A DNA stretch of 21,135 bases from a virus. The notes under the pieces are model-generated. The model ran no database searches, was not told where the DNA came from, and was given only the letters and a program-made list of their open reading frames with translations. The position numbers and the translations under genes are program-made. This document shows positions 1 to 5,935 of this stretch, one piece after another. Where the stretch lies: IMG/VR virus record IMGVR_UViG_3300042861_000175, positions 1 through 21,135 of that record, one strand, 5' to 3'. Positions within the stretch are counted from its first letter, which is position 1, and each line of letters opens with the position of its first letter.

Positions 1-84
1 TTTATAAAGCCAAACCTCTACAGGTCCGCCTTCGCCAAGTTCATTGACGGAATATAATTGAGAAATCTTTGTGTCAGTTGTCAT
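1..84 (-). CDS. Partial unknown phage protein (N-terminal 28 aa)
   Basis: An open frame begins at the ATG at 84-82 and runs off the left edge without a stop, giving 28 residues that begin MTTDTKISQLYSV. The start overlaps the stop of the upstream gene as ATGA, the same translational-coupling arrangement used by its neighbours, which is the main reason to call it real. No family can be recognised from so short a piece. It is the most distal visible gene of the leftward early operon. Confidence 0.6.
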   Translation of the reverse strand, partial: MTTDTKISQLYSVNELGEGGPVEVWLYK

Positions 85-338
85 AGTTTATTCTCTCCCA
101 AAGCGGCGCGGGCGGCGCGGAGGTTTTCAACCGCTATTTTCATTGCCACGGGATGCTGCCAAATATCGCCGTCCATGTAGTCATCAGGCAGATTATCAGC
201 GGCGTCAGCAAACGGCTTTAATGCTACCATAAGCCTCTCTATCGCTTCGGCTGCGTCGATAAATTCGTCACGTTTGCTGATAATGTGGTAGGCGCGCAGC
301 TTCGCAACCAATTCTATAAGCCGGTCAGTCTCAGTCAT
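81..338 (-). CDS. Small phage protein, 85 aa, unknown function
   Basis: I chose the ATG at 338 (protein starts MTETDRLIELVAKLR), because the frame upstream of it only shadows the preceding gene and this start overlaps that gene's stop by 8 nt. The protein is mostly helical, with an aliphatic and charged N-terminal half, a central IERLMVALKPFADAAD segment and a C-terminal NLRAARAALGE helix. From memory this layout is typical of small accessory proteins in phage early operons, which have no assigned role. Its last codons carry a GC-rich box also found at the ends of the two preceding genes. It couples by ATGA to the partial gene at the window edge. Confidence 0.7.
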   Translation of the reverse strand: MTETDRLIELVAKLRAYHIISKRDEFIDAAEAIERLMVALKPFADAADNLPDDYMDGDIWQHPVAMKIAVENLRAARAALGENKL

Positions 339-528
339 TTTTCTTCTCCAAAGCGGCGCGGAGGTCGTCGTAGCAATACTTGGCCCAATCCAATTCTGTC
401 CGCAGTTTCTTGTTTTCCGCTTTAAGTTCCTCGATGCGGGCGCGTAGCGCCAGCGTTTCATCAGCGCGGATTTCATGAACCGCTTGGTGTTCGGCCATCA
501 AAGGCGGCCCGTTCCCAACCCCACTCAT
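331..528 (-). CDS. Small coiled-coil phage protein, 65 aa
   Basis: I chose the ATG at 528 (MSGVGNGPPL), which overlaps the upstream stop as ATGA; a second in-frame ATG at 498 (MAEHQAV) is possible. Residues from about 25 to 60 form a likely coiled coil, with the heptad-like run ALRARIEELKAENKKLRTEL. No enzymatic motif is visible. The likely role is oligomerization or binding to a partner, but the sequence does not show which. Together with the 89-aa gene before it, it forms a pair of helical proteins with alternating A/L-rich and K/E-rich positions. The end of the gene (DLRAALEKKND) repeats the junction box described in the findings. Confidence 0.65.
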   Translation of the reverse strand: MSGVGNGPPLMAEHQAVHEIRADETLALRARIEELKAENKKLRTELDWAKYCYDDLRAALEKKND

Positions 529-794
529 TCCTTGTCCCCCAGATAAGCGGCGCGGGCAGAACCCATCCACGGTTTAGAAATTGCCTTTTTCAGTTCTTCG
601 TTCTCGGCTTCAAGTTCCGCGATGCGGGCTTTCAGCGCGTCAACATCAACCGCCAGACGATGCACGGCGAGCATTTTTTCCAACTCCGCAATCCGCCGCG
701 CCTGCGCCTCTAATGCGGCGGCGGCGTCTTTGCAGTCATAGACAGTCGGCACGGGAGCGCGCAGCCGTTCGATTAGGTCGGTGTAGTCAGTCAT
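525..794 (-). CDS. Small coiled-coil phage protein, 89 aa
   Basis: I chose the ATG at 794 (MTDYTDLIERLRA) over the longer open frame because AAGGA lies 6 nt upstream and the start overlaps the end of the DnaA-like gene by 8 nt. The N-terminus DLIERLRAPVPTVYDCKDAA and the following AAALEAQARRIAELE resemble a widespread class of small phage early proteins that I know only as hypothetical. Two predicted coiled-coil stretches follow, around residues 28-42 and 54-71 (the second contains LKARIAELEAENEELKK). Function is unknown. It is co-transcribed with the DnaA-like gene. Confidence 0.72.
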   Translation of the reverse strand: MTDYTDLIERLRAPVPTVYDCKDAAAALEAQARRIAELEKMLAVHRLAVDVDALKARIAELEAENEELKKAISKPWMGSARAAYLGDKE

Positions 795-1479
795 GTGGTA
801 TCCTTTTCGCCACGCGGCCAAAGTCCGGCGGTATGTCCGTGCATTTCATCTTCGACGCCTTGCGGCGGATCTCGCAGAGCGCTGACGTGACCTGTTTAGG
901 TGTCTTGCCTAACTGCTTTGCCACCTGCACATGGCTCAAGCCTTCTTTTATCAATCGGACAATCTCAGACTCGAAAAAAGAAAACCCGTCAGCCGACTTA
1001 TTTTTATGCACGGCGATCTTACGCTCTAAAGGCTCCAGCGACGACGGGTCGGCTAAACCTTTCTTGTGCGCGTAAAGCACCGTCGTATGATCGCGCTTAA
1101 CATATCTCCCAACGCCAGCATATGACGCATTCGGGATCTCTTCCATGCAGCGGAATATAAATTCCCGCCGCGCCTGCGAGATATGCTTTAGCTGCGATAC
1201 TCCGAGGATCGACTTGTAAGGCACCTTATGCTTGAACGCGACCTCGCTCAGTATCTTCCGATAGGATGGGGGCAAACCGCTTGTCGCGCCGGGTATATAT
1301 TCAGCGTTAACCGCAGCCTCTAGCACCACACGCTGTTGCGGTGTCAGTTCGGGCTCAGACTCCAGCACGCGCAGCGCCCGCGTTGCCACGCGAAGCCTAT
1401 GCTTGCGCGCTTCTTTGGATTGTGATGGGGGTTTGCGTTTCGGGCCGTCATAACCCGCGTAGGGAAACAGATAAGTCAT
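787..1479 (-). CDS. DnaA domain IV-like DNA-binding protein without ATPase domain
   Basis: The 230-aa protein carries a segment at about residues 75-140 that matches the DNA-binding domain IV of the replication initiator DnaA. It includes a KHKVPYKSILG helix, a SQARREFIFR helix and the signature-like VGRYVKRDHTTVLYAHKK (123-140), where RDHTTV is the DnaA-box contact motif. There is no Walker A or AAA+ region, so it should bind DNA but not form an ATP-driven initiator alone. A second helix-turn-helix-like segment follows at 169-207 (EIVRLIKEGLSHVQVAKQLG). The start at 1479 is preferred over the ATG at 1491 because GGAG precedes it by 7 nt. It may recognise a phage origin, bind host DnaA boxes, or regulate transcription; the sequence cannot decide between these. 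It sits directly after a terminator-like hairpin and heads a four-gene coupled run. Confidence 0.82.
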   Translation of the reverse strand: MTYLFPYAGYDGPKRKPPSQSKEARKHRLRVATRALRVLESEPELTPQQRVVLEAAVNAEYIPGATSGLPPSYRKILSEVAFKHKVPYKSILGVSQLKHISQARREFIFRCMEEIPNASYAGVGRYVKRDHTTVLYAHKKGLADPSSLEPLERKIAVHKNKSADGFSFFESEIVRLIKEGLSHVQVAKQLGKTPKQVTSALCEIRRKASKMKCTDIPPDFGRVAKRIPHD

Positions 1480-1492
1480 AGTTGGCTCCATG

Positions 1493-1525
1493 AAAAAGGG
1501 CGGCGCAGCCCTACTACGCCGCCCT
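1493..1525 (-). terminator. Rho-independent terminator-like hairpin before the DnaA-like gene
   Basis: On the minus strand GGGCGGCG pairs with CGCCGCCC (an 8-bp stem plus a closing A-T pair) around an 11-nt loop, followed at once by five T residues. It lies between the stop of the 208-aa gene (1533) and the start of the DnaA-like gene (1479). It should end or attenuate leftward transcription, making expression of the downstream genes dependent on readthrough, antitermination or a separate promoter. Confidence 0.75.
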
Positions 1526-1532
1526 CCTATTA

Positions 1533-2159
1533 TCAGCCGCGGCGACGACGGCCGGTGTCACCAGTGGAGCCATCGACCGATTCGGCCGGCGCACCGTCGA
1601 GCGAAATCCATTCGATCACGTCAAACACCGGAGTGTAGACGCGGCCATAGGACTTGTGCGGATAATATTCCGAGCCGAGCTTCACGACGGCCACGGGCGC
1701 GTCCTGATTCTTCTCGACCTGATCGGCAACCTTCATGGCGAGCTGGTGCATAGCGCGCTTACCGCCAACGGACGTGACCGTGTAGCGGGCTTCCGTGCCA
1801 GCATCTTCACCATCGAGGCACTTGACGCTCATGCCGACCTGCGGCTCCCATCCACGCTTAGCGCCAGGAGGAGGCACATCCAGTTCGGGAAGCGGCTCCG
1901 TAATGGACACCATCTTCTCGCCAAGCACTTCGCCTTCACCCCACGCAATGGAACCGTGGACGAACGAGAACGGATTGACCGCCCAACGTCCATCTTTGTC
2001 GATTTCAGTCTGATCCGCACCGTAAACCCAATGGCCGGTCTTATCCATCTTAAGGATAGCCGAACCAACTGAAGCCTCAGTGTCGAGTTTACGCAGCGAC
2101 TCAGCCAGAGACGCAGCGGTGGGGAGATTGGCGTTGCCGAATTTCACTAGATTAGACAT
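1533..2159 (-). CDS. Phage protein of unknown function, 208 aa (possible DNA-metabolism role)
   Basis: The ATG at 2159 is preceded by GAAAGGTAAAGTA, a good ribosome site, and the protein starts MSNLVKFGNANLP. It is predicted mixed alpha/beta with a Trp- and Gly-containing middle (HWVYGADQTEIDKDGRWAVNP), a proline-rich loop (ELDVPPPGAKRGWEP) and a basic C-terminal tail (GDTGRRRRG). I do not recognise a catalytic motif. In many phages a protein of this size beside a DUF2800/Cas4-like nuclease is a single-strand DNA-binding or recombination accessory protein. That is an inference from position; the tail here is basic rather than acidic as in host SSB. It is the last gene before the terminator hairpin. 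Confidence 0.75.
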   Translation of the reverse strand: MSNLVKFGNANLPTAASLAESLRKLDTEASVGSAILKMDKTGHWVYGADQTEIDKDGRWAVNPFSFVHGSIAWGEGEVLGEKMVSITEPLPELDVPPPGAKRGWEPQVGMSVKCLDGEDAGTEARYTVTSVGGKRAMHQLAMKVADQVEKNQDAPVAVVKLGSEYYPHKSYGRVYTPVFDVIEWISLDGAPAESVDGSTGDTGRRRRG

Positions 2160-2175
2160 TACTTTACCTTTCGCT
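2160..2175 (-). promoter_or_regulatory. Ribosome-binding leader of the 208-aa gene
   Basis: The minus strand reads GCGAAAGGTAAAGTA directly before the ATG at 2159. From GAAAGG to the ATG it is identical, except for one base, to the leader of the Cas4-like nuclease gene 1.6 kb upstream. The shared leader supports both start choices and suggests matched translation of the two proteins. Confidence 0.6.
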
Positions 2176-2176
2176 G

Positions 2177-2656
2177 TTATCCGGCGCGATGATACGCACC
2201 GAATGCTTGTTGCGCCGCTTCACAGTATGCCGCGTGCGCTTGTTCCTGTGTTTCGTAAACACCGATATTTGTTAGACATTTATCAATGCGTATGCGCGCT
2301 TGAAATTTGTCGCCGTATCTCTTTACACCTTTAGGCATACCCGTTACGTGCTTGCGGCTGTTCGCCATGTTTTGCGCGCGCGTAGCTAGGCGAAGATTGA
2401 CAATTCTATTGTCATCCTCAACACAATTTATATGGTCTACAAATTTCGTGGGCCATATCCCATACACGTATAGCCACGCTAATCTGTGAGCATAATACAT
2501 TTTCCCGTCTAGTCTTATTTTTATATACCCTTTCTTATTTGGGCCGCCGGCGACATCGCCTAGACTAGCGCCGCCCCTGCGTGCAACACGCCAAGTGAAT
2601 ACGCCCGTTGCAGGGTCGTAATCTAATAGGCCGCGCAACGTTTGGGCGTCCATCAT
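2177..2656 (-). CDS. HNH homing-type endonuclease with AP2 DNA-binding domain
   Basis: This 159-aa protein has an HNH_3-type nuclease core at about residues 43-103: YYAHRLAWLYVYG, then DHINCVEDDNRIVNLRLAT, with H57, D74-H75, N77, N83 and N87 as likely metal or catalytic residues. A C-terminal AP2-like DNA-binding segment lies at about 108-151 (KGVKRYGDKFQARI through IGVYETQEQAHAAYCEAA). HNH-AP2 proteins are free-standing homing endonucleases common in phages. The start overlaps the upstream nuclease stop as ATGATG, and a second ATG follows at 2653. It sits between two genes that share a translation leader, so it looks like a late insertion into the operon. All domains appear intact, so it is probably active. 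Confidence 0.9.
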   Translation of the reverse strand: MMDAQTLRGLLDYDPATGVFTWRVARRGGASLGDVAGGPNKKGYIKIRLDGKMYYAHRLAWLYVYGIWPTKFVDHINCVEDDNRIVNLRLATRAQNMANSRKHVTGMPKGVKRYGDKFQARIRIDKCLTNIGVYETQEQAHAAYCEAAQQAFGAYHRAG

Positions 2657-3741
2657 TTGGCCTCAAGTTTAGAGAAGGCCCGACGAATATCGGAACCTAT
2701 TGTCAAAACAGCCGGACGCGGATCTGACTCCGGTGCGATTGTATGACCAGTTGACATGGAAACGGTAAAACCTTCCGGCATCGCAATATGACGCTTTTTA
2801 AGCGCCTTTTCGATTTGTGCCGGCGATTTTAATTCCATGAACTCCGTGAAACCCAATCCCATTTCATTAAAAGTCGCTTCCGCCGTAACAGGATCAGCCC
2901 ATTGGCGAGTGGCCCGTTTGGGCACGAGTTTCCACCCCGGCACTGGCGCGTTATTTTCCAGCATCGTCTGGGCCAGTTCACGAACGCCTTTAGCCCATTC
3001 TTCCGCAAGTATCGCCATCGCCAAAGCATGTTGCATTTTCTCCGGGTCAATCGCCTTCACTTTAGTCGCAACGGCGCGCTCAAGTTTACCTGTAAGCAAC
3101 GGACAGACAGGCTTAGCCGAACACCAACGGCAATGATCACCAGCGGCAAACGGCGCGTCGGGCTTGAAAGATTGCTGCACAGCATCATACAGCGTGCGCT
3201 CAAACGCTTTTATGCGACCGGGCGTCGTCACCCAGCGCTTTACATACGGCGGCTGCACGATGATTAGTTCGATCTCGTCGACGTTCTCAAACACCCAGCG
3301 CAGTTCTGGCGTGCGCATACCGGCCGCCGTGTAGAACATAAGCTGTTCGTTCTCTTCTGCGTCGACAGCAACGCCGTCTCCAAACTTCCAGTCTAGCAGT
3401 ATCGCGCGATTGCGTATGCGGCCAGCGAGATCGCAACTACCAAAAACTCCGGCAAGGAAGCCTCCAAAGTGAACGTTAACCTCTGTGGCAAACTCCAACT
3501 CGTTATTAGGGTCGATTTCATTCAACGCGTCAAGCGCTAGGATAATCTTCTCATTATCCGTGTAGTCGTCGACCTTCGCGCCGTGCGACAAGATCATGTG
3601 CATGGCGTCGTGCAGACGCGAACCTTCTTCCGCGTAACTGCTTGTCGGTTTAGGGGGTAATTCCGCCACTAACTTACGAGAGCCAGGGCATTTAATTAGA
3701 CGCTTTGCGGACGAGCCGCCGACGATATTACTGTGTGTCAT
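2653..3741 (-). CDS. Cas4-like PD-(D/E)XK nuclease with Fe-S cysteines (DUF2800 family)
   Basis: The 362-aa protein starts MTHSNIVGGSSAKRLIKCPGS, the usual N-terminus of DUF2800/phage Cas4-like nucleases. It has a RecB-type nuclease core: EEGSRLHDA (38-46), D104 in GSCDLAG, and the catalytic DWK at 117-119 in LLDWKFGDG, followed by the NEQLMFY motif (131-137). C18 together with C204, C207 and C213 (CRWCSAKPVC) fits the four-cysteine 4Fe-4S site of Cas4 and AddB-like nucleases. It probably resects DNA during phage replication or recombination. It is the first gene of the leftward early operon, behind a GAAAGGTAAGGTA leader, and the HNH gene follows it directly. Confidence 0.87.
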   Translation of the reverse strand: MTHSNIVGGSSAKRLIKCPGSRKLVAELPPKPTSSYAEEGSRLHDAMHMILSHGAKVDDYTDNEKIILALDALNEIDPNNELEFATEVNVHFGGFLAGVFGSCDLAGRIRNRAILLDWKFGDGVAVDAEENEQLMFYTAAGMRTPELRWVFENVDEIELIIVQPPYVKRWVTTPGRIKAFERTLYDAVQQSFKPDAPFAAGDHCRWCSAKPVCPLLTGKLERAVATKVKAIDPEKMQHALAMAILAEEWAKGVRELAQTMLENNAPVPGWKLVPKRATRQWADPVTAEATFNEMGLGFTEFMELKSPAQIEKALKKRHIAMPEGFTVSMSTGHTIAPESDPRPAVLTIGSDIRRAFSKLEAK

Positions 3742-3803
3742 TACCTTACCTTTCAGTGATTCGACACTAGACTTTTCTTTACGGGTATGTCAAGAGACTT
3801 TTT
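3742..3803. promoter_or_regulatory. Divergent intergenic control region with candidate leftward promoter
   Basis: These 62 bases separate the leftward nuclease gene from the rightward VRR-NUC gene. On the minus strand a perfect TTGACA (3793-3788) is followed after 18 nt by TAGTGT (3769-3764), a fair -10, which would start leftward transcription near 3757. The leader then carries GAAAGGTAAGGTA before the ATG at 3741. I see no convincing sigma-70 pair for the rightward genes here; TATGTC near 3786 is the best weak -10 candidate. Confidence 0.45.
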
Positions 3804-4121
3804 ATGCTAGAGAAAGACATCGAAAAATATTTCATGCGCCGCGTCGCACAGATCGGCGGTCGAGCCTATAAGTTCGTATCGCCATCGAATCGCGGCGTCA
3901 GCGACCGCGTGGTCTGTCTACCTGACGGCACGACGCACTTCATAGAACTGAAGCGCCCCGGCGGCAAACTCAGCGAACTACAGCGACGATTTGCAATCGA
4001 GATGATGACGCTCAGTCAGAACTACGATTGTCTCTGGTCTAAAGAAGAAGTTGACAAATGGATCTCCGACCATACCAGCACGACGCCGCCGATTTCCTTT
4101 TCAGTCGTGACCGGGCCATGA
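3804..4121 (+). CDS. VRR-NUC domain nuclease
   Basis: The 105-aa protein matches stand-alone phage VRR-NUC nucleases. An N-terminal helix carries E3/E7, then GGRAYKFVSPSNRGVSDR holds the catalytic D34 (GVSD where most relatives have GxPD). FIELKRPGGKLSELQ follows, with the E48-x-K50 pair and Q60. This family is a PD-(D/E)XK branch that includes the structure-specific nuclease domain of FAN1. The first 85 or so residues make the whole domain; the last 20 residues (TSTTPPISFSVV) are encoded in the region shared with the helicase start and look like an unconserved tail. Ribosome site is weak. Partnership with the overlapping helicase in recombination or fork processing is inferred from position. 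Confidence 0.88.
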   Translation: MLEKDIEKYFMRRVAQIGGRAYKFVSPSNRGVSDRVVCLPDGTTHFIELKRPGGKLSELQRRFAIEMMTLSQNYDCLWSKEEVDKWISDHTSTTPPISFSVVTGP

Positions 4122-5332
4122 TCCTTGCGCCAGTCGGCGCGGGCAAAACAGCGATCACATTAACCGCGATGACCGAGATGATTATTCATGGTCATTGCGA
4201 CCGCTGGCTTGTGTTAGCGCCGAAGCGCGTTTGCACCGATGTGTGGCCGGTCGAGGGGCGCAAATGGGCTCCTGAATTTAACATCGCCGTCGCAGTCGGC
4301 ACGCCCGCGCAACGTAAAAAAGCGTTCGAATCCGACGCCGACATTGTTGTAACCAACTACGACAACATCCCCTCCATCAACCCGACCGGCTTCGGCGGCA
4401 TTATCTTCGACGAGTTGACGCGGCTGAAAAACCCGTCCGGCAAGCGGTTCAAACATCTTCTCAAGATCCTCGACCAGTTTAAGATCCGCTGGGGTTTGAC
4501 GGGGTCATTTACGTCTAACGGTTTAGAAGACGTGTTCGGCCAATGCAAGGTCGTCGACCAAGCGCTGCTAGGCCGCAGCAAGGGCGCGTTCCTACAGCAA
4601 TACTTCTATTGCGTGAACCGCGACTTTGGCCAGTGGGAGCCGCTGCCGCAAGCGCTGCCGAAGGTCATGGAGGCGATCAGGCCGGCGACCTATGTGCTAG
4701 AGCCTGGCGAATATAAAGACAAGTTACCGCCGCTCCATGTCGTGCAAATGCGCTGCGATCTCGACGACCGCGCGCCGTATGAAAACATGAAGAGGGAATA
4801 TGTGCATGAAGAGATCACGGCTCCAACAGCGGCTGCTGTCACAAACAAACTTCAGCAGCTTACGTCCGGCTTCGCGTATGATAATGTCGGCGCTGCTCAG
4901 TGGTATGGGCGTCAAAAGTTCACGACGCTGGCTGAAATAATAGACGAAAATCAACGCGACAACACCATCATCGTCTACAATTACAAAGAAGAACTAGCCG
5001 AACTGAAAAGACTATTTAACGTCGCCACGATTGACGAGCCTGACGCCATCGAGCGCTGGAACGCCGGCAAGATAGAGTTGCTGGCGATCCATCCCAAGAG
5101 CGCCGGCCACGGGTTGAACCTGCAATTCGGCGGCAACAAGATCATCTTCCTGTCGCTGCCGTGGTCGCTTGAACTGTTCGAGCAAACGGTCGGTCGTCTG
5201 CACCGCAGCGGACAGACGCGCGATGTGTGGTGCTACGTCATCATGTGCAACAATACTATTGACCAAAGAATATTTGACGCGCTACACGATAAACGAACAT
5301 TGGCTGAGATAGCCTTGGAAGAATTGAAATGA
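4058..5332 (+). CDS. SF2 helicase, SNF2-like phage type
   Basis: This 424-aa protein has a full set of SF2 helicase motifs: LRPYQ (3-7, Q-motif-like), Walker A APVGAGKT (24-31), motif Ia WLVLAPKR (50-57), motif II FDEL (117-120) with the following LKNPSGKR, motif III GLTGSFTSN (146-154), motif V SAGHGLNLQ (348-356) and motif VI QTVGRLHRSGQTRDV (376-390). The SNF2-like GRxHRxGQ motif and compact size fit phage replication or recombination helicases. Motif III is unusual, with SF where relatives usually have TP. The start at 4058 is kept because LRPYQ lies at residues 3-7, so the gene overlaps VRR-NUC by 64 nt in another frame. It ends in ATGA overlap with the 73-aa gene. Confidence 0.92.
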   Translation: MDLRPYQHDAADFLFSRDRAMILAPVGAGKTAITLTAMTEMIIHGHCDRWLVLAPKRVCTDVWPVEGRKWAPEFNIAVAVGTPAQRKKAFESDADIVVTNYDNIPSINPTGFGGIIFDELTRLKNPSGKRFKHLLKILDQFKIRWGLTGSFTSNGLEDVFGQCKVVDQALLGRSKGAFLQQYFYCVNRDFGQWEPLPQALPKVMEAIRPATYVLEPGEYKDKLPPLHVVQMRCDLDDRAPYENMKREYVHEEITAPTAAAVTNKLQQLTSGFAYDNVGAAQWYGRQKFTTLAEIIDENQRDNTIIVYNYKEELAELKRLFNVATIDEPDAIERWNAGKIELLAIHPKSAGHGLNLQFGGNKIIFLSLPWSLELFEQTVGRLHRSGQTRDVWCYVIMCNNTIDQRIFDALHDKRTLAEIALEELK

Positions 5333-5550
5333 CCGAACCAGTCACATGGAAAACCCTTAACGATCAGCTTGCTGATCTTACCGAACAGGAGGTCTTAGAC
5401 CTACTGGAGATGGAACAACGTCACGCCCGGCGCTCGACCATCTTAGTGCGTCTGCACCAGCGTTACACGGTGCTGCGCATGTTACGCGAACGGGCGGCTC
5501 TTATGGAGATGATAAATGAATCCTCAAGAACTACTGGCGCAAGCCGCTGA
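5329..5550 (+). CDS. Small phage protein, 73 aa, unknown function
   Basis: The start overlaps the helicase stop as ATGA. The protein is almost wholly helical: MTEPVTWKTLNDQLADLTEQEVLDLLEMEQ, then an Arg-rich stretch (RHARRSTILVRLHQRYTVLRMLRERAAL). I recognise this layout as a small protein often found in phage replication operons, but I know of no established function. The Glu-rich first half and Arg-rich second half suggest a helical hairpin or dimer, which is inference. Its last 35 nt overlap the start of the DUF6378-like gene. Confidence 0.8.
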   Translation: MTEPVTWKTLNDQLADLTEQEVLDLLEMEQRHARRSTILVRLHQRYTVLRMLRERAALMEMINESSRTTGASR

Positions 5551-5935
5551 TATTATCGACCAACGCGGCGAAGGCTACGGTGGCATAGAGAATAATTTTC
5601 AGCTTGCCGCCGATCTGGCGACGCTGCGGATTGGCCGTGAATTTCATCCGTATGAAATCGCGATAATAATGGCTTGTGTAAAAAATGCGCGGGCATTTAA
5701 TACGCCGAATCACTTAGACAGCCATATTGACGCGGTTAACTATGAATTATTTGCCGCAACTTTTGCCGCTGATTATGCAACTTCGCATGGCAGTCGGTCA
5801 GAAGCCGCGTATAAACGCCGCGATAACATGAAAGTCGCGCGTATCTCTAAGAATCTAAAGGCGGCAAGTTCGCCGGAGCTGGCCGTAATCTTGGACGAGC
5901 CTAGCAATAGCGCTGTCATTGGGGAGAGCGCGTAA
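5516..5935 (+). CDS. DUF6378-like phage protein
   Basis: The 139-aa protein starts at 5516, behind GGAG 7 nt upstream and inside the end of the preceding gene. Residues 1-90 resemble the DUF6378 domain: LLAQAADIIDQRGEGYGG, then an ENNF segment, the helical EIAIIMACVKNARAF and the HLDSHIDAVNYELFAA segment. The family occurs in phages and its function is not established. Members I recall are shorter, so the C-terminal 50 residues (basic, then SSPELAVILDEPSNSAV) look like an extension. The last 26 codons plus the stop overlap the opposite-strand lipoprotein gene. It is the last plus-strand gene of the module. Confidence 0.78.
   Translation: MNPQELLAQAADIIDQRGEGYGGIENNFQLAADLATLRIGREFHPYEIAIIMACVKNARAFNTPNHLDSHIDAVNYELFAATFAADYATSHGSRSEAAYKRRDNMKVARISKNLKAASSPELAVILDEPSNSAVIGESA

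Noticed and set aside
581-1075. Plus-strand open frame of 164 codons across the DnaA-like and small genes
   Set aside because: It lies antisense to two convincing genes, is rich in Arg/Cys/Ser, has no ribosome site or recognisable domain and has no neighbours in its direction.
3761-3793. Rightward sigma-70 promoter in the divergent region
   Set aside because: The best -10-like and -35-like hexamers on the plus strand are poor matches with about 20 nt spacing; I could not support a definite call.
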